From Acidobacteriota bacterium (lineage in GTDB: Bacteria; Acidobacteriota; Blastocatellia; Pyrinomonadales; Pyrinomonadaceae): a DNA stretch of 62,867 nucleotides. The notes under the pieces were generated by a model that ran no database searches, was not told the origin of the DNA, and was given only the letters and a program-made list of their open reading frames with translations. Positions 51,523 through 59,966 of the stretch are shown piece by piece (position 1 is the stretch's first letter; each line of letters opens with the position of its first letter). The position numbers were made by a program, and so were the translations under genes. Where the stretch lies: the NCBI GenBank assembly GCA_003222975.1, contig QHXN01000016.1:1-62867 (forward strand), given 5' to 3'.

Positions 51523-52740
51523 ATGGCAGCAACATCCGCCGATCAAGATCATAGCTTGAACGATTCCATGGCGAGCGCAATGGAAGAGAAGTCCCCCTCG
51601 TCGCCGGAGCGCGCCTCCGGCCACGAAGCACGCCCGCAGCGGCACGCTGGCGCGTGGGTCGAATCTTTGCGCCGCTCGGACGTTTCCCGCCTCTGGTCGG
51701 AGCTACAGCGCCTGGTCGTCAACCACCCGCTCGTGCGCGCCTCCTACAGCGCGGGACTCCTGGTCGAGGAGGGCGACCGCGGCAGCGCCTACCTCGACCT
51801 GACGCAGGAGCTTTTCGTCACGCTCCTGGCGAAGTCGCGCTTCCAGCACTACCTCGACGCGGAGATGACCGACTCGGAGATCGAGTGCGAGGTCGGCCAG
51901 ATCGAGCTGACGAACCTCCTGACGGCGGAGCTGCGCAAGCGCCACCCCGAAAGTTACCGCCTCGCGCGCCGCATCTCGACCGTCATCCAGTCTTCGGCCA
52001 ACTTCCGCCGCGTTGACTCCGGCGGCGGCGGCGAGGACGAGCCGCACCGCCGCCTCGTAGACCGCGTTTACGGCCTGCGCGAGTGGCGTCAGGAGAAGCC
52101 GCGGCGCGCGCAGGCCGAGCTTGAGCAGCGCGCGCAGCTCATCCCCGTCCGCCAGCGCGACATACGCATGGTCGGCTGCACGGGCGACTCGCAGATCATC
52201 ATCAGCAACTCCGACCTCGAAGACCTGATCGTCTCCGTCCTGGAAGCCTGCGACTCGCCGGTGGACGTGCGGACGTTGCGCAGCCTCGTCATGTCGCGCC
52301 TGCCCGTGATGGACATCTACCTCGTGCCCATCGGCGGCGGCGACGACGACGACGGGCGGGCGTTCGAGCCTGTGGACGGGCGCGAGAACCCGGAGCAGTC
52401 TTTGCTCCGGCGCGAGTCGGAGGACGAGGCCGCCAGCTACGTTGACGACTTCCTGAAGGGCTTGCACGCGGCGGTGCGCGGCAAGAGCAAACAGTACGAC
52501 CGGATGCTCGGCGTGCTGTGGTACTGCTACCTCAGCCCGGCGCACATCACGCAACTCGAAGCCGCCGCGCGCCTCAACGTCTCGGACTCGCTCGTCTCAG
52601 ACTACCGCCGCCGCATCGAGCAGCAGTTGCGTGCGCTCAACTTCACGGAGGTCGAGGAGGCCCGCCGCTTCGAGGTCGCGCTCAGAGAGCGCGTGCGCGT
52701 GTTGGTCTTTGCCGGCGAGGAAGAGGGGATTCCGGCGTAG
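51523..52740 (+). CDS. Sigma-factor-like transcription regulator (unassigned family)
   Basis: 405 residues from ATG 51523 (51379 or 51571 also possible). The N-terminus is Ser/Glu-rich. Residues about 50-140 (AYLDLTQELFVTLLAKSRFQHYL) and on are helical. The C-terminus MLGVLWYCYLSPAHITQLEAA followed by RLNVSDSLVSDYRRRIEQQLR resembles sigma-70 region 4 helix-turn-helix. In the middle an acidic stretch GGGDDDDGRAFEP. Function inferred as transcription control; no clear promoter-binding region 2. Confidence 0.6.
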   Translation: MAATSADQDHSLNDSMASAMEEKSPSSPERASGHEARPQRHAGAWVESLRRSDVSRLWSELQRLVVNHPLVRASYSAGLLVEEGDRGSAYLDLTQELFVTLLAKSRFQHYLDAEMTDSEIECEVGQIELTNLLTAELRKRHPESYRLARRISTVIQSSANFRRVDSGGGGEDEPHRRLVDRVYGLREWRQEKPRRAQAELEQRAQLIPVRQRDIRMVGCTGDSQIIISNSDLEDLIVSVLEACDSPVDVRTLRSLVMSRLPVMDIYLVPIGGGDDDDGRAFEPVDGRENPEQSLLRRESEDEAASYVDDFLKGLHAAVRGKSKQYDRMLGVLWYCYLSPAHITQLEAAARLNVSDSLVSDYRRRIEQQLRALNFTEVEEARRFEVALRERVRVLVFAGEEEGIPA

Positions 52741-52981
52741 TCCCTCCCGTGTCTGACCTAATATCTCGACGAAGATTTCGTTGGTCGTCCGGCGACGTTG
52801 GAGGTCAGCACCGGCGGCCTTTGCGTTTTAAGGGGCCGTGTCGAATAATCTCTGCCGCGCTTTCTCGGAAGGCGTCGGCCCTCTCTCAGAGGGGCGGGCC
52901 AGACTTCTTCTTCTCCCGCGCTGCTACCCCGTTAGGAGCAGGCGAATTGCTTCTTGCAAGTAGTATTTCGAGCGCCGCGAG
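52741..52981. other. 241-base intergenic gap
   Basis: Between the regulator and the second ligase gene. No clear promoter or terminator; a small CTCTCTCAGAGG dyad near 52885 is present. Confidence 0.4.
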
Positions 52982-54529
52982 ATGCGAGATAAGAGTCATA
53001 TCACGGATTACGAGCCTGTCACTCGCTCACGGCAGGCGGGTCTGTGGGAGGACGACCCGGCGGGGGAAGAGTGGCCGCGGCAGAACAGGGCGGAGGCCGC
53101 CGGAGACGGCTTAACTGACAGCCACGCGGGCGCAAGGGTTGCGGGTGCAAACGATCAACTGCCGCCCGCCCCCGCTCGCGCCGGGAGCGCGCCGAATTGG
53201 GTTCTCAAGCGCGGGCACATGCTCAGCTACCTGGGACTGTTCCTCTTCACTGCTGTCCTCTACTTTCGACCTTACGAGCTTATCCCGGCCCTCTCGTCCT
53301 TCAACAACATGGCGTTCGTGCTGGCGGTCGCGACGCTCCTGGTTTTCTTCCCCACGCAACTGGCGCTCGAAGGCACGCTCACGGCCCGCCCGCGCGAGGT
53401 CAATCTCTTGCTGCTGCTGTGTCTCGTGGCGCTGCTTTCCATCCCGCTGGCAATTGACCCTGGCGTGGCCTGGGACATGTTTAGCGGCAATTTCATCAAA
53501 GCCATCTTGATGTTCATCGTGATGGTCAACGTGGTGCGGACGCCGCGGCGTCTGAAGGCGCTAATCCTCCTCGCGCTGGCCGTCAGTCTCTTTTTAAGCG
53601 TCGGCGCGTTGAAGGACTACTATTCGGGGAACGTCATCATCGAAGGCTACCGCGTGGCCGGAAGAATCGGCGGCCTGTTCGACAACCCGAACGACTTGGC
53701 GCTCCACCTGGCGACCATGATCCCCATCGCCGTCGCGCTACTTCTGAGCGCCCGCGGCGTGATGGGAAAACTGACTTACGGCGTGTGCGCGGCATTGATG
53801 CTGGCGGCCATCACCGTCACGTTTTCGCGCGGGGGCTTTTTAGGGTTGGTGGCCGCTTCGACCTTCCTCGCCTGGAAGCTCGGGCGGCGCAACCGCTTCG
53901 TCGTCGTCGTCATCATGCTGGTCGCGGCCATCCTCTTCCTCGCGCTCGCGCCGGGAAACTTCTCCGTTCGCATCCTCTCCATTTTTATTCCCGGCCTCGA
54001 CCCCGTCGGCTCGTCGGGCGCGCGACAACAACTGCTCATCAAATCCGTCCTCGTGGCGCTCAGACACCCGCTGCTCGGCGTCGGCATGGGGAACTTCCCC
54101 ATCGTCTCCATCCACGACCAGGTCACACACAACGCTTACACGCAGGTGGCCTCGGAGATGGGCGCGGCGGCTCTGGCGTTCTACGTGCTGCTCATCGTGT
54201 CGCCGCTCAGGCGGCTGCGGGAGATCGAAGATCAAACTTATGAGGCGCGTCGCGCGTCGCGCTTTTACTACCTCTCCGTGGGCTTGCAGGCGAGTCTGGT
54301 CGGTTACATGGTGAGCAGCTTCTTCGCCTCCGTCGCCTACCTGTGGTACGTCTATTATCTGGTGGGCTACGCCGTCTGCCTGCGCCGCATGTACGAGGCG
54401 GAGCACGGCCTCTTGAAAGAGCCTACCGTCAGCGGCGCGGAACAGGGGGCCGAACGCACGCCCGAAGCACGCGGGCGTGCGGAGGTCTTCCCGGAGCCTA
54501 AAGCCGAAGGCCGTCTCGTAGCAGAATGA
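52982..54529 (+). CDS. O-antigen ligase/polymerase family membrane protein (second)
   Basis: 515 residues. About 75 hydrophilic N-terminal residues, then ten or so spans. RIGGLFDNPNDLALHLATMIP, AAITVTFSRGGFLGLVA, HPLLGVGMGNF and THNAYTQVASEMG are Wzy_C family blocks. Different subtype from the one at 45932, closer to the EPS-ligase type. It ends overlapping the next ATG by four bases. Confidence 0.9.
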   Translation: MRDKSHITDYEPVTRSRQAGLWEDDPAGEEWPRQNRAEAAGDGLTDSHAGARVAGANDQLPPAPARAGSAPNWVLKRGHMLSYLGLFLFTAVLYFRPYELIPALSSFNNMAFVLAVATLLVFFPTQLALEGTLTARPREVNLLLLLCLVALLSIPLAIDPGVAWDMFSGNFIKAILMFIVMVNVVRTPRRLKALILLALAVSLFLSVGALKDYYSGNVIIEGYRVAGRIGGLFDNPNDLALHLATMIPIAVALLLSARGVMGKLTYGVCAALMLAAITVTFSRGGFLGLVAASTFLAWKLGRRNRFVVVVIMLVAAILFLALAPGNFSVRILSIFIPGLDPVGSSGARQQLLIKSVLVALRHPLLGVGMGNFPIVSIHDQVTHNAYTQVASEMGAAALAFYVLLIVSPLRRLREIEDQTYEARRASRFYYLSVGLQASLVGYMVSSFFASVAYLWYVYYLVGYAVCLRRMYEAEHGLLKEPTVSGAEQGAERTPEARGRAEVFPEPKAEGRLVAE

Positions 54530-55737
54530 GTCTGAGATTATTAGCAGAGCTGATGTTTTGGCTTGGCGTGGCGGCGCTTTTCTACACCCACGCCGGCTAT
54601 CCCGTTCTGCTGGTAATCGTCAGCCGCCTGCGCCCGCGCCCCGTGCGGAAGGCCGATTTGAACCCCGGCGTCAGCGTGATCATCACGGCCTACAACGAGG
54701 AGCGCGACCTGGCCGCAAAGCTCGAAAATACGCTGGCGCTGGATTACGACCCCGAACGGCTGGAGGTCATCGTGGCGTCAGACTGCTCGACGGATCGCAC
54801 GGATGAGATCGCGCGCACGTTTGCGCCGCGCGGCGTGCGCCTGCACCGCCAGCCAGAGCGTCTGGGCAAAACCGCGGCACAGAATGAGGCGGTCGCACGG
54901 TCGCGCGGCGAGGTCATCCTCTTTTCCGACGCCACCACGATGTACAGCCCCGACGTGCTGCGCGTGATGATGCCGAATTTCGCAGACCCTTCGGTCGGCT
55001 GCGTGGCCGGGCGGCTCGTCTATGTTGACCCGGCGCAGAGCGCTGTCGGGCGCGGCGCGCGCTCCTACTGGGGCTACGAGACGTTCCTCAAAAGGCACGA
55101 GAGCCGCGCGTGCTCGCTCATCGGCGCGTCGGGCTGCCTGTACGCCGTGCGGCGCTCGGCCTACGTGCCGCTTTACCACGAGGCGTGCAGCGATTTTCTG
55201 ATCGCGACCGTGATGGTCGAGCAGGGCCTGCGGGCCGTCTATGAACCCGACGCCGTGTGCACGGAAGAGACGAACCGCCGCGCGGATAAAGAGCTGCGCA
55301 TGCGCGTGCGCGTCATCACGCAGACCTTTACTGACCTGTGGCGTCACCGCGCGATGTTGAACCCCTTGCGCGGCGGCTTCTACGCCGTGCAGCTTTTGTC
55401 GCACAAAGTCCTGCGCTACCTCGTCCCCGTCTTCCTTATCGCCATCCTGGTCGCCTCGGCCCTGCTCGCGCCGCAGTCCACCTTTTATACGTTCGTGCTA
55501 ATCGCGCAGCTCGGCTTCTACGCGGCGGCGCTCGCCGCCTGGGCACTCGAACACGCAGGGGCACACAGCCGACTGCTCGCGTTGCCGCAATACTTCATGG
55601 TCGCCAACGTCGCGTCTCTGATCGCCTGTTACAAGTTCCTGCGCGGCGAACGCTACGCGCGTTGGGAGCCGATACGCGAAGCGGCCCCCGCGCCGCAGGC
55701 CACGACGACCGCTCTACCGCAGGGGAGGGAGAGCTGA
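54526..55737 (+). CDS. Membrane-anchored processive-type glycosyltransferase family 2
   Basis: 403 residues. An N-terminal membrane span, then VSVIITAYNEERDLAAKLEN, VIVASDCSTDRTDEIA, LFSDATTMYSPDVLR, GASGCLYAVRR and NRRADKELRMRVRVITQT, resembling cellulose synthase/PgaC-like enzymes with variants of the QxxRW region. Two or three C-terminal spans follow. Probably uses nucleotide sugar to extend a chain at the membrane. The start overlaps the ligase's stop (ATGA). Confidence 0.9.
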   Translation: MSLRLLAELMFWLGVAALFYTHAGYPVLLVIVSRLRPRPVRKADLNPGVSVIITAYNEERDLAAKLENTLALDYDPERLEVIVASDCSTDRTDEIARTFAPRGVRLHRQPERLGKTAAQNEAVARSRGEVILFSDATTMYSPDVLRVMMPNFADPSVGCVAGRLVYVDPAQSAVGRGARSYWGYETFLKRHESRACSLIGASGCLYAVRRSAYVPLYHEACSDFLIATVMVEQGLRAVYEPDAVCTEETNRRADKELRMRVRVITQTFTDLWRHRAMLNPLRGGFYAVQLLSHKVLRYLVPVFLIAILVASALLAPQSTFYTFVLIAQLGFYAAALAAWALEHAGAHSRLLALPQYFMVANVASLIACYKFLRGERYARWEPIREAAPAPQATTTALPQGRES

Positions 55738-56777
55738 TGCCGCGGGCGGACGACCTGGCACGTGAGGGCAGGCGCACTGACGACGCGCCAGCCGTGAGCG
55801 TCATCATCCCCGCGTACAACGCCGCGCAGTACATCGGCGAGGCGTTGGATTCCGTCTTCGCGCAGACCTTCTCCGATTACGAGGTGATCGTCGTCAACGA
55901 CGATTCGCCGGACACGTTTGAGCTTGAGCGTGCGCTCGCGCCGTATCGCGGGCGCATCGTTTACGTCAAACAGGAGAATCGCGGGCCGGGCGGGGCGCGT
56001 AACACGGCGATTCTGAAGGCGCGCGGCGAGTGCGTGGCGCTGCTCGACAGCGACGACGTGTGGCTGCCCACGTTCCTCGCCGAGCAGATGGAGGTCTTAC
56101 GGGAGAACCCCGCGCTCGACCTGGTTTATGCCGACGCCCTTCTGTTCGGCGACGGGCCGTCAGCCGGGCGCACTTTCATGCAACTCAATCCCTCGCGCGG
56201 CCCCGTCACTTTCGAGAGTCTGTTGCAAGGCCGGTGCACGATCATCACGTCGTGCGTCGTCGCGCGCAAGCAGGCGTTGGTCGCCGCAGGGTTGTTTGAC
56301 GAAAACTTTTATCACTCGGAAGACTTCGACCTCTGGCTGCGCCTCGCGCGCCGGGGCGGTCAGATGAGTTATCGTCCGCATGTGCTCGCGCGCCACCGCC
56401 TGCACGCGGCGAGCCTGGGAGCCGACGACAGGCGCTTGATTGAGGGCGAGCTGAAGGTCTATCAAAAACTGTTGCGTGCGCTGCCCGCGTCGGCAAGCGA
56501 GCACGAGCTAGTGCGCGCGCGAATGGAGAGGCGGCGGGCCGATCTGGCTCTGGAAGACGGCAGACAGCAGTTCATGGCCGGACAGTACACACAGGCGGCG
56601 GAAGCTTTAGAGCGCGCCAACGGCTTCTACCATAGTCGCAAACTGCGACTCGTGCTGCTGGGCCTGCGGGCCGCGCCGCGCCTGCTCCGTCGCGTTTACG
56701 GGTTGCGACATCGGGTTCAGACGCAGAGGGCGCGGGCCGCCGCCGCGCGGGCCGTCACGTCGGGGGTCAGGCAATGA
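55737..56777 (+). CDS. Glycosyltransferase family 2
   Basis: 346 residues from ATG 55737, sharing its first base with the previous TGA; GGGGAGGGAG precedes. The open frame upstream is a shadow. VSVIIPAYNAAQYIGEALDS, EVIVVNDDSPDTFE and LLDSDDVWLPTFL are GT-A blocks. It has a C-terminal helical extension rich in Arg/Ala. ATGA overlap with the next gene. Confidence 0.9.
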   Translation: MPRADDLAREGRRTDDAPAVSVIIPAYNAAQYIGEALDSVFAQTFSDYEVIVVNDDSPDTFELERALAPYRGRIVYVKQENRGPGGARNTAILKARGECVALLDSDDVWLPTFLAEQMEVLRENPALDLVYADALLFGDGPSAGRTFMQLNPSRGPVTFESLLQGRCTIITSCVVARKQALVAAGLFDENFYHSEDFDLWLRLARRGGQMSYRPHVLARHRLHAASLGADDRRLIEGELKVYQKLLRALPASASEHELVRARMERRRADLALEDGRQQFMAGQYTQAAEALERANGFYHSRKLRLVLLGLRAAPRLLRRVYGLRHRVQTQRARAAAARAVTSGVRQ

Positions 56778-57706
56778 GATTGGATGTCATAGTTCCGACG
56801 TACAATCGCCACGAGATGCTCAAGCGGACGCTGGACAGCCTGCTTGCCGCCGAAGTGCCGACGGGCCTCGAAGTTCGGGTCACGGTCGTTGACAACAACT
56901 CGAATGACCGAACCCGGCAGACCGTCGAAGAATGGATGGGGAGGTTCGGAGGTCGTCTCAATTACGTGTTTGAGGCTCAGCAAGGGAGGTCGCCCGCCCT
57001 CAACGCCGGCATCAGGGCCACCGAAGGCGATCTGGTGGGCATGATAGACGACGACGAAGAAGTGGACGGGCGCTGGTTCGAGTGCGTCCAGAGAGCGTTC
57101 GGCGACGGCGGCGTTGATTTCATCGGCGGGCGGTGTCTCCCGCGTTGGGGGGCCGAACACCCGGCGTGGCTGCCGAGGGATTATCCGGGCGTGATCGGGT
57201 GGATTGACAGCGGCGACGAAGTGCTGCCCTACGACGAAAACTATCCCGGCATCCTGATGGGCGGCAACGCCGTCCTGCGGCGCTCCGTTCTCGAAAAGGT
57301 CGGACTGTACGCGACCTCCCTGAGCCGCAACAGCAAACGTCTGTTGTCGGGCGAAGACCAGGACATGTATCAACGCCTGCTTGAGAGCGGCGCACGCGGA
57401 CTCTACCTGCCAGACCTGATCATCCATCATTATGTCCCGCCCGAACGCTTGACCAAGCGTTACTTTCGCCGTTGGTGTTTCTGGAACGGCGTGTCTCACG
57501 GCTTGATTGAGAGGGAGCGCCGCACGCCCGTGGCCTACCTCTGCGGCGTTCCGAGATACCTCTACGGGCGGGCGGCGCGCGGCCTGCTCAGGATGGCGCG
57601 CGGCGTGTTCAGCAACACCCCGGCGCAGAGCTTCTCCGAGGAACTCGCCGTCTGGGATTTCGCGGGCTTCTTCTACGGCAAGCATTTTTACAGGGCGGCG
57701 CGCTGA
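56774..57706 (+). CDS. Glycosyltransferase family 2
   Basis: 310 residues. RLDVIVPTYNRHEMLKRTLDS, VTVVDNNSNDRTRQTV and VGMIDDDEEVDGRWFE are family blocks; the motif IDDDEE is slightly richer in acids than usual. FIGGRCLPRWGAEHPAWLP follows as in glycosyl transferases of LPS clusters. Translationally coupled to the preceding gene. Confidence 0.92.
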   Translation: MRLDVIVPTYNRHEMLKRTLDSLLAAEVPTGLEVRVTVVDNNSNDRTRQTVEEWMGRFGGRLNYVFEAQQGRSPALNAGIRATEGDLVGMIDDDEEVDGRWFECVQRAFGDGGVDFIGGRCLPRWGAEHPAWLPRDYPGVIGWIDSGDEVLPYDENYPGILMGGNAVLRRSVLEKVGLYATSLSRNSKRLLSGEDQDMYQRLLESGARGLYLPDLIIHHYVPPERLTKRYFRRWCFWNGVSHGLIERERRTPVAYLCGVPRYLYGRAARGLLRMARGVFSNTPAQSFSEELAVWDFAGFFYGKHFYRAAR

Positions 57707-57734
57707 ACGGAAGGTCTAAACAAACTTCGTCGAA

Positions 57735-58622
57735 ATGAGTCCTGACATCTCATCTAACACAATCACCGACGCGACCGCGCGCGAAACCGCGCCGCGCCGC
57801 GTCACCGTCATTCGCGCCCCTTCGCTGTCCCTGTCGGGGCTGACGGGCGGCCTGGTCAAGCTCGCGCAGTACAGCGACCTGCTCTACACGCTCAGCGTCC
57901 ATCGCATCAAGGTTCGGTACAAGCAATCGCTGCTCGGCGTTTCGTGGGCGATCTTGCAGCCGCTGTCTTTGATGCTGATCTACACCGTGATCTTTTCCTT
58001 CATCGAGCGGGTGCAGACCGAGGGCATGCCATACGCGGTCTTTTCTTACGTCGCGCTCCTGCCCTGGACTTACTTTTCGACCTCGCTCAGCAACGCCACC
58101 AACGGGCTGGTCAGCCACCAGGAGTTGGTTACTAAAGTCTATTTCCCGCGCGAGATTCTGCCCCTGTCCTACGTCATCGCCGCGCTCTTCGATTTCGCGA
58201 TAGCCTCCACCGTGCTGGCCGGGCTGATGATCTACTACCGCATCGGGCTGACGTTGAACGCCCTGTACGCCGTGCCCATCATTTTAATCCTGACGCTGTT
58301 AGTCACCGCCGTGGCGCTCTTCCTTTCGGCGACGCAGGTGCGTTTTCGCGACATCGGCGTGGCGATGCCGCTCCTGCTGCAACTGTGGATGTTCGCCTCA
58401 CCAGTCGTCTATCCGCTCAGCGCCGTGCCGCCGGGCCTGCGCGACTTCTACCTTCTGAACCCGATGGTCGGCGTGATCGAGAATTTCCGCCGCGCGATAC
58501 TGCAAGGCGCGCCGCCGGACTTCCGCTCGCTCGGCGTGTCGGCGCTGATCGCGGTCGTCCTGCTTCCCGCCGCGTACATCTATTTCAAGCGCGTCGAGGC
58601 CACGGTGGCGGACATCATCTAG
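57735..58622 (+). CDS. wzm: Polysaccharide ABC exporter permease (Wzm-like)
   Basis: 295 residues, ABC2_membrane type. A cytoplasmic N-terminal part, then RIKVRYKQSLLGVSWAILQP and LLPWTYFSTSLSNATNGLVSHQELVTKVYFPREILPL, both typical of Wzm/TagG permeases, and six spans. It moves undecaprenyl-linked glycan across the inner membrane with the ATPase encoded next. The gene follows the GT2 by 28 bases. Confidence 0.93.
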   Translation: MSPDISSNTITDATARETAPRRVTVIRAPSLSLSGLTGGLVKLAQYSDLLYTLSVHRIKVRYKQSLLGVSWAILQPLSLMLIYTVIFSFIERVQTEGMPYAVFSYVALLPWTYFSTSLSNATNGLVSHQELVTKVYFPREILPLSYVIAALFDFAIASTVLAGLMIYYRIGLTLNALYAVPIILILTLLVTAVALFLSATQVRFRDIGVAMPLLLQLWMFASPVVYPLSAVPPGLRDFYLLNPMVGVIENFRRAILQGAPPDFRSLGVSALIAVVLLPAAYIYFKRVEATVADII

Positions 58623-58646
58623 GGCGTGGGAAGCGCAGACTGCTTT

Positions 58647-59888
58647 ATGATTGATCTCAAACTCGACCACGTCTCCAAGAGGTATCGCATCCGCCGGGAG
58701 GCGGAAGCGGGCGCGGCGCGCAACCCGCTCGTGCGCAAGCTGCAAAGTCTGCGGCAGCGCTCGGAGCAGTTCTGGGCGGTGCGCGACGTGAGTTTCGAGG
58801 TCGCGCGCGGCGAGGCGCTCGGCATCATCGGTCACAACGGGGCGGGCAAGAGCACGATTTTGAAACTGCTCTCCAGCATCACCGCACCGACCTCCGGCGA
58901 GATCACGATCAACGGTCGCCTCTCCGCCCTCATCGAAGTCGGCTCCGGCTTTCACCCGGAACTCACAGGCCGCGAGAACATTTATTTGAACGGCTCGATC
59001 CTCGGCATGCGCCGCCGAAGGATCACCGAAAAGCTCGACAGCATCGTCGAATTCGCGGGCGTCAGGCAGTTCCTGGACACGCCCGTCAAACGCTTCTCTT
59101 CGGGCATGTACGTGCGCCTCGGCTTCTCCATCGCCGCGCACCTCGACCCGGACATACTCCTGCTCGACGAAGTCCTCGCCGTCGGCGACGCGGCCTTTCA
59201 GGCCAAGTGCCTTCAGCGAATCGGCGACTTGAAGCGGGCTGGGACGACCATCGTCTTCATCTCGCACGACCTGAGCGCCGTCGAGCGTCTGTGCGACCGC
59301 GTCGTGCTGCTGCGGCAGGGCGAGGTCATCGCGTGCGGCGCGCCGCATGACGTGATCACGCAGTACCAGAACACTGCCGTCGCCTTCCAGTCGTCTCAGC
59401 CGCCGCGCGAGGAGATGGCGAACCAGCAAAAGTTGGTCGAGATCGGCAGGCTCGCGTTCCGCGACGCCGAAGGGCGGGAGACGAGCGTCCTGCGCGCGGG
59501 CGAGCCGTTCACGGTGTCCCTCGGATTCACGGCGCACGAACGGATCGCCGACGCCGTCTTCGAGGTCTTCTTCTACTCGGCGGATCGCGAGCTGCAATGC
59601 CAGTGCACGACGGAAGTAATCGGCGGGCGTGTCGCGCTTGAGCCGGGCGCGGGCACGATTGAGTTCTCAGGCCAGGGCCTCGGCCTGCTGACGGGCGTCT
59701 ATTACACCGACGTGGTGATCAAAGAGCGCGGCGCGACCGAATTCTTCGACTGGTCTCAGTGGGACTCGGCGGCGCTGCGCGTTGATCCGGGGAAGCTCGT
59801 GCGCGGGAAATTTTATATGCCCTGCGAGTGGCGTCTGACGCAAGAGAGTGAGGCCGACACGGCGGCAGCCGAAACCACATGGACGTAA
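58647..59888 (+). CDS. wzt: Polysaccharide ABC exporter ATPase with C-terminal glycan-binding domain (Wzt-like)
   Basis: 413 residues from ATG 58647 (GTG 58626 less likely). Walker A GHNGAGKST (62-70, Lys68), signature FSSGMYVRLGFS (150-161), Walker B ILLLDE (170-175) and His207 in ISHDLS. Residues from about 250 form the Wzt C-terminal beta-sandwich (PFTVSLGFTAHERIADAVFEV, LTGVYYTDVVIKERG) that in known cases recognises the chain end. That implies a modified, for example methylated, end; the methyltransferase next door would fit. Confidence 0.94.
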   Translation: MIDLKLDHVSKRYRIRREAEAGAARNPLVRKLQSLRQRSEQFWAVRDVSFEVARGEALGIIGHNGAGKSTILKLLSSITAPTSGEITINGRLSALIEVGSGFHPELTGRENIYLNGSILGMRRRRITEKLDSIVEFAGVRQFLDTPVKRFSSGMYVRLGFSIAAHLDPDILLLDEVLAVGDAAFQAKCLQRIGDLKRAGTTIVFISHDLSAVERLCDRVVLLRQGEVIACGAPHDVITQYQNTAVAFQSSQPPREEMANQQKLVEIGRLAFRDAEGRETSVLRAGEPFTVSLGFTAHERIADAVFEVFFYSADRELQCQCTTEVIGGRVALEPGAGTIEFSGQGLGLLTGVYYTDVVIKERGATEFFDWSQWDSAALRVDPGKLVRGKFYMPCEWRLTQESEADTAAAETTWT

Positions 59889-59966
59889 AGCGGTCTGACG
59901 TAACTCGCGCGTTTTTGTAGGAAGTTCGATTGAGCCTGTTCACCACCCGAAAGTTTTTAATAGCTG

